From positions 2,875,001-2,939,000 of the forward strand of contig NZ_JAUFQT010000001.1 in NCBI RefSeq assembly GCF_030409905.1: DNA of 64,000 nucleotides. The letters are read 5' to 3'. This stretch comes from Echinicola jeungdonensis (lineage in GTDB: Bacteria > Bacteroidota > Bacteroidia > Cytophagales > Cyclobacteriaceae). Each line of letters opens with the position of its first letter. The first letter of the stretch is position 1. The translations under genes were made by a program, and so were the position numbers. The notes beneath the pieces were generated by a model that was given only the letters and a program-made list of their open reading frames with translations, ran no database searches and had not been told where the DNA came from. Below, piece after piece: positions 61,939-64,000 of this stretch.

Positions 61939-62457
61939 ATGGCCTACATCAAGAAAGTAAAGGGAAAATTGCCCCAATTGGGGAAAAATAGTTGGGTAGC
62001 GGACAATGCCACCCTGGTAGGGGATATTATCATGGGGGAAGATTGTACTGTTTGGTTTAATGCTGTAGTTCGAGGGGATGTTCATGAAATTAGAATTGGG
62101 AATCAGACCAATATTCAGGATGGGGCCATAATTCATTGTACCTACCAAAAGGCGGGTACCTATATTGGAAACCGGGTTTCCATTGCCCATAATGCCGTAG
62201 TACACGGTTGCACCATTCATGATGATGTTTTGGTGGGAATGGGGGCCATTATTATGGATCATGCTGTTGTTCAAAGTGGAGCGGTTATAGCGGCAGGTGC
62301 AGTGGTATTGGCTGGGACGGTGGTTGAGGCCAATAGCATTTATGCAGGCACCCCTGCCAAAAAAGTCAAGGATACAGGAGATGGAATGAAAGAGGTAATA
62401 GAAAGAACGGCCCGTAACTATCCCATGTATGCCTCCTGGTACGAAGAAGAGGAGTAA
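61939..62457 (+). CDS. Gamma-class carbonic anhydrase-like hexapeptide protein
   Basis: 172-residue left-handed beta-helix trimer-type protein. The three zinc histidines fit: His66 (IIHCTYQ), His84 and His89 (SIAHNAVVHGC). The opening VADNATLVGDI and ending YAGTPAKKVKD are typical of the YrdA/CaiE/gamma-carbonic-anhydrase group. It may interconvert CO2 and bicarbonate, though many members lack measurable activity. It stands alone between yceI (divergent) and cydB (convergent). Confidence 0.9.
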   Translation: MAYIKKVKGKLPQLGKNSWVADNATLVGDIIMGEDCTVWFNAVVRGDVHEIRIGNQTNIQDGAIIHCTYQKAGTYIGNRVSIAHNAVVHGCTIHDDVLVGMGAIIMDHAVVQSGAVIAAGAVVLAGTVVEANSIYAGTPAKKVKDTGDGMKEVIERTARNYPMYASWYEEEE

Positions 62458-62530
62458 GTGGTCTTTTTACTTTATTAATTTTTTTAACACTCTAGAGGAG
62501 GATTCCTCCAGTGTAATCAAGGGGTAATAC

Positions 62531-63547
62531 CTACTTTTTCCCAATATTAAATGGCCTTTTTTGAAAGCTATAAATCAGATAAAATAGAGAAGGTAAAATA
62601 AGCAAGCTTCCCGCTAACAAGGCAATGCCCAATCCCTGCATTGTGCTATTTCCCGCCGCGGCATTTTGTAAACTTAAAGCCCTATCCTTCATGATAATAA
62701 AATTCGGATGCTGGCTATATGTTAGCGCAAATAAAATCATGCTTACCTGCAGTCCGGAAAGAACCCTTGCAAGGTAATGATAGTTTTTTTGTAATGACCG
62801 CCACAAAAGGGGAAGTGAAAGGGTAGCAGTAGCCAAGGCAATCCAATTTATGGTATGTTTGGAAAGGTTGTCTACTAAAGGGATCCCTTCAAGTTCTGCA
62901 GTTAGGAAAACCAAGCCACCCGCTAGGACGGTAAGCAAATTCATTTGAATCGCTTTTTTTCTAAAAAGGGCCCGATCATTTGGGGAGCTTGCATCTCCTG
63001 TCAAATATACTGCTGCTAAATACCCACAAATACATACCGTGAATACTCCCACACTCATTGGGAACCAATCCAACCATGGTTTGATATATGCAGCAATAAA
63101 ATCTGTTGCCTGGGGATCTATACTTCCAGAAATTACAGTTCCTGCCAAAATGCCCAAAAATAAAGGCGTAAGGAAGGACGAATAAACAAAAATGAAATTG
63201 TAAACTTTTTGAAAATGGTCATTTACAGCATCATAATGCCTAAAAATAAAGGCTGTTCCTCTAGCAATGATCCCAATTAACAACAGGGACAATGGAATAT
63301 GTAAATAAATGGATACCGTAGTATATATGGTGGGGAACCCTACAAAAAGGATAACAATGGCTATGATCAACCACATATGGTTGGCTTCCCAAATTGGTCC
63401 AATAGCTTGATAGGTCAATAATCTTGTTCTTTCCTTATTCGATCCACCAGTAAATAACTCGATGATACCTGCACCAAAATCAGCTCCTCCCAAAAGCAGG
63501 TAAAACAGAATAGAAAGGTATAAAAAGGCAATTACAACATCGGTCAT
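62531..63547 (-). CDS. cydB: Cytochrome bd oxidase subunit II
   Basis: 338 residues with about nine membrane helices. The start FLYLSILFYLLLGGADFGAGIIELF and the motif GPIWEANHMWLI are conserved in CydB; family-wide Glu/Trp/Asn positions are kept. With CydA it forms the quinol oxidase that reduces O2 to water at low oxygen. It lies 4 bases downstream of cydA. No cydX-like ORF is visible after it. Confidence 0.96.
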   Translation of the reverse strand: MTDVVIAFLYLSILFYLLLGGADFGAGIIELFTGGSNKERTRLLTYQAIGPIWEANHMWLIIAIVILFVGFPTIYTTVSIYLHIPLSLLLIGIIARGTAFIFRHYDAVNDHFQKVYNFIFVYSSFLTPLFLGILAGTVISGSIDPQATDFIAAYIKPWLDWFPMSVGVFTVCICGYLAAVYLTGDASSPNDRALFRKKAIQMNLLTVLAGGLVFLTAELEGIPLVDNLSKHTINWIALATATLSLPLLWRSLQKNYHYLARVLSGLQVSMILFALTYSQHPNFIIMKDRALSLQNAAAGNSTMQGLGIALLAGSLLILPSLFYLIYSFQKRPFNIGKK

Positions 63548-63551
63548 TAGC

Positions 63552-64000
63552 TTATTGATTTTGCGGTAGGGAAAGATCTTGATCTGTTTCCAAAGATTTG
63601 ATTTGCCGTATCAATAAGGTGCTGACAATTACGGCCAATGATATGTAAATTATAGCATAAAGGCTAAATGAGTAAACTAATCCCGGCATGGGTGTTAGTG
63701 CATCTTTGGTTTTCATAATCCCATAAAGAATCCAGGGTTGTCTTCCCACCTCCGTAACCACCCACCCTGCTTCCACAGCAAGAAAACCCAAAGGGGTCAG
63801 AAAGATTAAGAACTTTAAAAATTTTTTGTGGTAGATAAATGCTTTTGATTTCCATAAACCAAATAACCAGGCTATTCCTGCCAACATTAAAACTCCACCA
63901 CAAGCCACCATTATTTGAAAGGCAATATGAGTAACCAAAACTGGAGGATGTTCCTCATTAGGAATTTGATCCAGTCCGGTAACTTCAGCCTGAAAATCAC
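63552..64000 (-). CDS. cydA: Cytochrome bd oxidase subunit I, C-terminal part (5' end beyond window)
   Basis: About 149 codons of open frame enter from the right edge, beginning with a partial codon. HPPVLVTHIAFQIMVACG, the strongly conserved EAGWVVTEVGRQPWI and the final helices are the C-terminal part of CydA, which carries the haems and quinol site further upstream. The shorter reading from 63938 is only an internal TTG. It is followed after 4 bases by cydB. Confidence 0.95.
   Translation of the reverse strand, partial: DFQAEVTGLDQIPNEEHPPVLVTHIAFQIMVACGGVLMLAGIAWLFGLWKSKAFIYHKKFLKFLIFLTPLGFLAVEAGWVVTEVGRQPWILYGIMKTKDALTPMPGLVYSFSLYAIIYISLAVIVSTLLIRQIKSLETDQDLSLPQNQ

Noticed and set aside
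62487-62514. Imperfect hairpin ACACT...GAGGA/TCCTC...AGTGT between the gamma-carbonic anhydrase and cydB.
   Set aside because: The T-run lies on the wrong side for the plus strand and becomes an A-run on the minus strand, so I do not call it a terminator.
1-64000. CRISPR arrays, tRNA/rRNA genes, transposases, prophage genes or toxin-antitoxin pairs.
   Set aside because: Looked for on both strands; no direct-repeat array, cloverleaf-like segment, or recognisable mobile-element protein was seen.

Overview
The window comes from a Bacteroidota chromosome, most likely order Cytophagales, family Cyclobacteriaceae or close to it. The family level is an inference. Supporting signs are a protein with a type IX secretion (T9SS) type B sorting tail followed by a PorP/SprF partner, an IPExxxVDY protein, an Lgt with the long Bacteroidota-type insertion, TAnnTTTG promoter boxes (some with a TTTG box about 20 bases upstream), few Shine-Dalgarno sequences, several TTG/GTG starts, and A/T-rich intergenic DNA. 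No rRNA, tRNA, IS element, prophage or CRISPR array was recognised. Most of the window is ordinary core genome with small accessory islands.

Layout. 0-6.4 kb: a short second DNA polymerase III alpha subunit (3' end off the window), a DUF983 protein, an APP1-type phosphatidate phosphatase overlapping a diacylglycerol-kinase-like gene, and a DinB-superfamily gene broken by one base. 6.4-14 kb: a GH20 hexosaminidase lipoprotein, a serpin lipoprotein, metZ under a SAM riboswitch, a GDSL/SGNH esterase, a 1-kb gap holding a possible 27-codon gene with a strong terminator, and a Tat-type Gfo/Idh/MocA oxidoreductase. 14-20.5 kb: a NeuD-like acetyltransferase, then a sulfur-handling island: Crp/Fnr regulator, UspA protein (opposite strand), TauE/SafE exporter, thioredoxin, persulfide-dioxygenase-like/rhodanese fusion, and two YeeE/YedE transporter genes, the first frameshifted. 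20.5-31 kb: MFS transporter, metG, a small Cys-rich protein, an M19-like peptidase paired with a DUF900 hydrolase, a lone phosphopantetheinyl transferase and oligopeptidase B.

31-49.5 kb is envelope and housekeeping: a helix-hairpin-helix/beta-barrel gene overlapping a PorV-like gene, a POTRA/BamA-like protein, yidD, lgt, nadE, the acpP-fabF-rnc operon, an IPExxxVDY gene with pyk, a five-gene operon (RR-Hpt, RR, 92-aa unknown, PhnP-like hydrolase, NFACT/RqcH-like), miaA, a small membrane protein and pfkA. 49.5-64 kb: a large T9SS-exported adhesin-like protein with PorP/SprF, the start of an exopolysaccharide locus (nucleotide-sugar epimerase, rfbB, Wza-like export lipoprotein, Wzc-like tyrosine kinase), pabB, yceI, a gamma-carbonic anhydrase, and cydB with the 3' part of cydA.

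Functional links: the 14.8-20.5 kb island looks like one sulfane-sulfur/sulfite detoxification unit. metZ sits under SAM feedback. The APP1/DGK pair could interconvert phosphatidate and diacylglycerol. The 54-60 kb genes prepare sugars for, export and control a polysaccharide. Both broken genes (DinB, YeeE) are one base short in a homopolymer, so sequencing error must be excluded before calling them pseudogenes. I found no clear-cut unknown system. The best leads are the small ORFs with their own terminators (12.0 and 28.6 kb), the nested inverted repeat before the polysaccharide locus (53.9 kb), and the NFACT/response-regulator operon.
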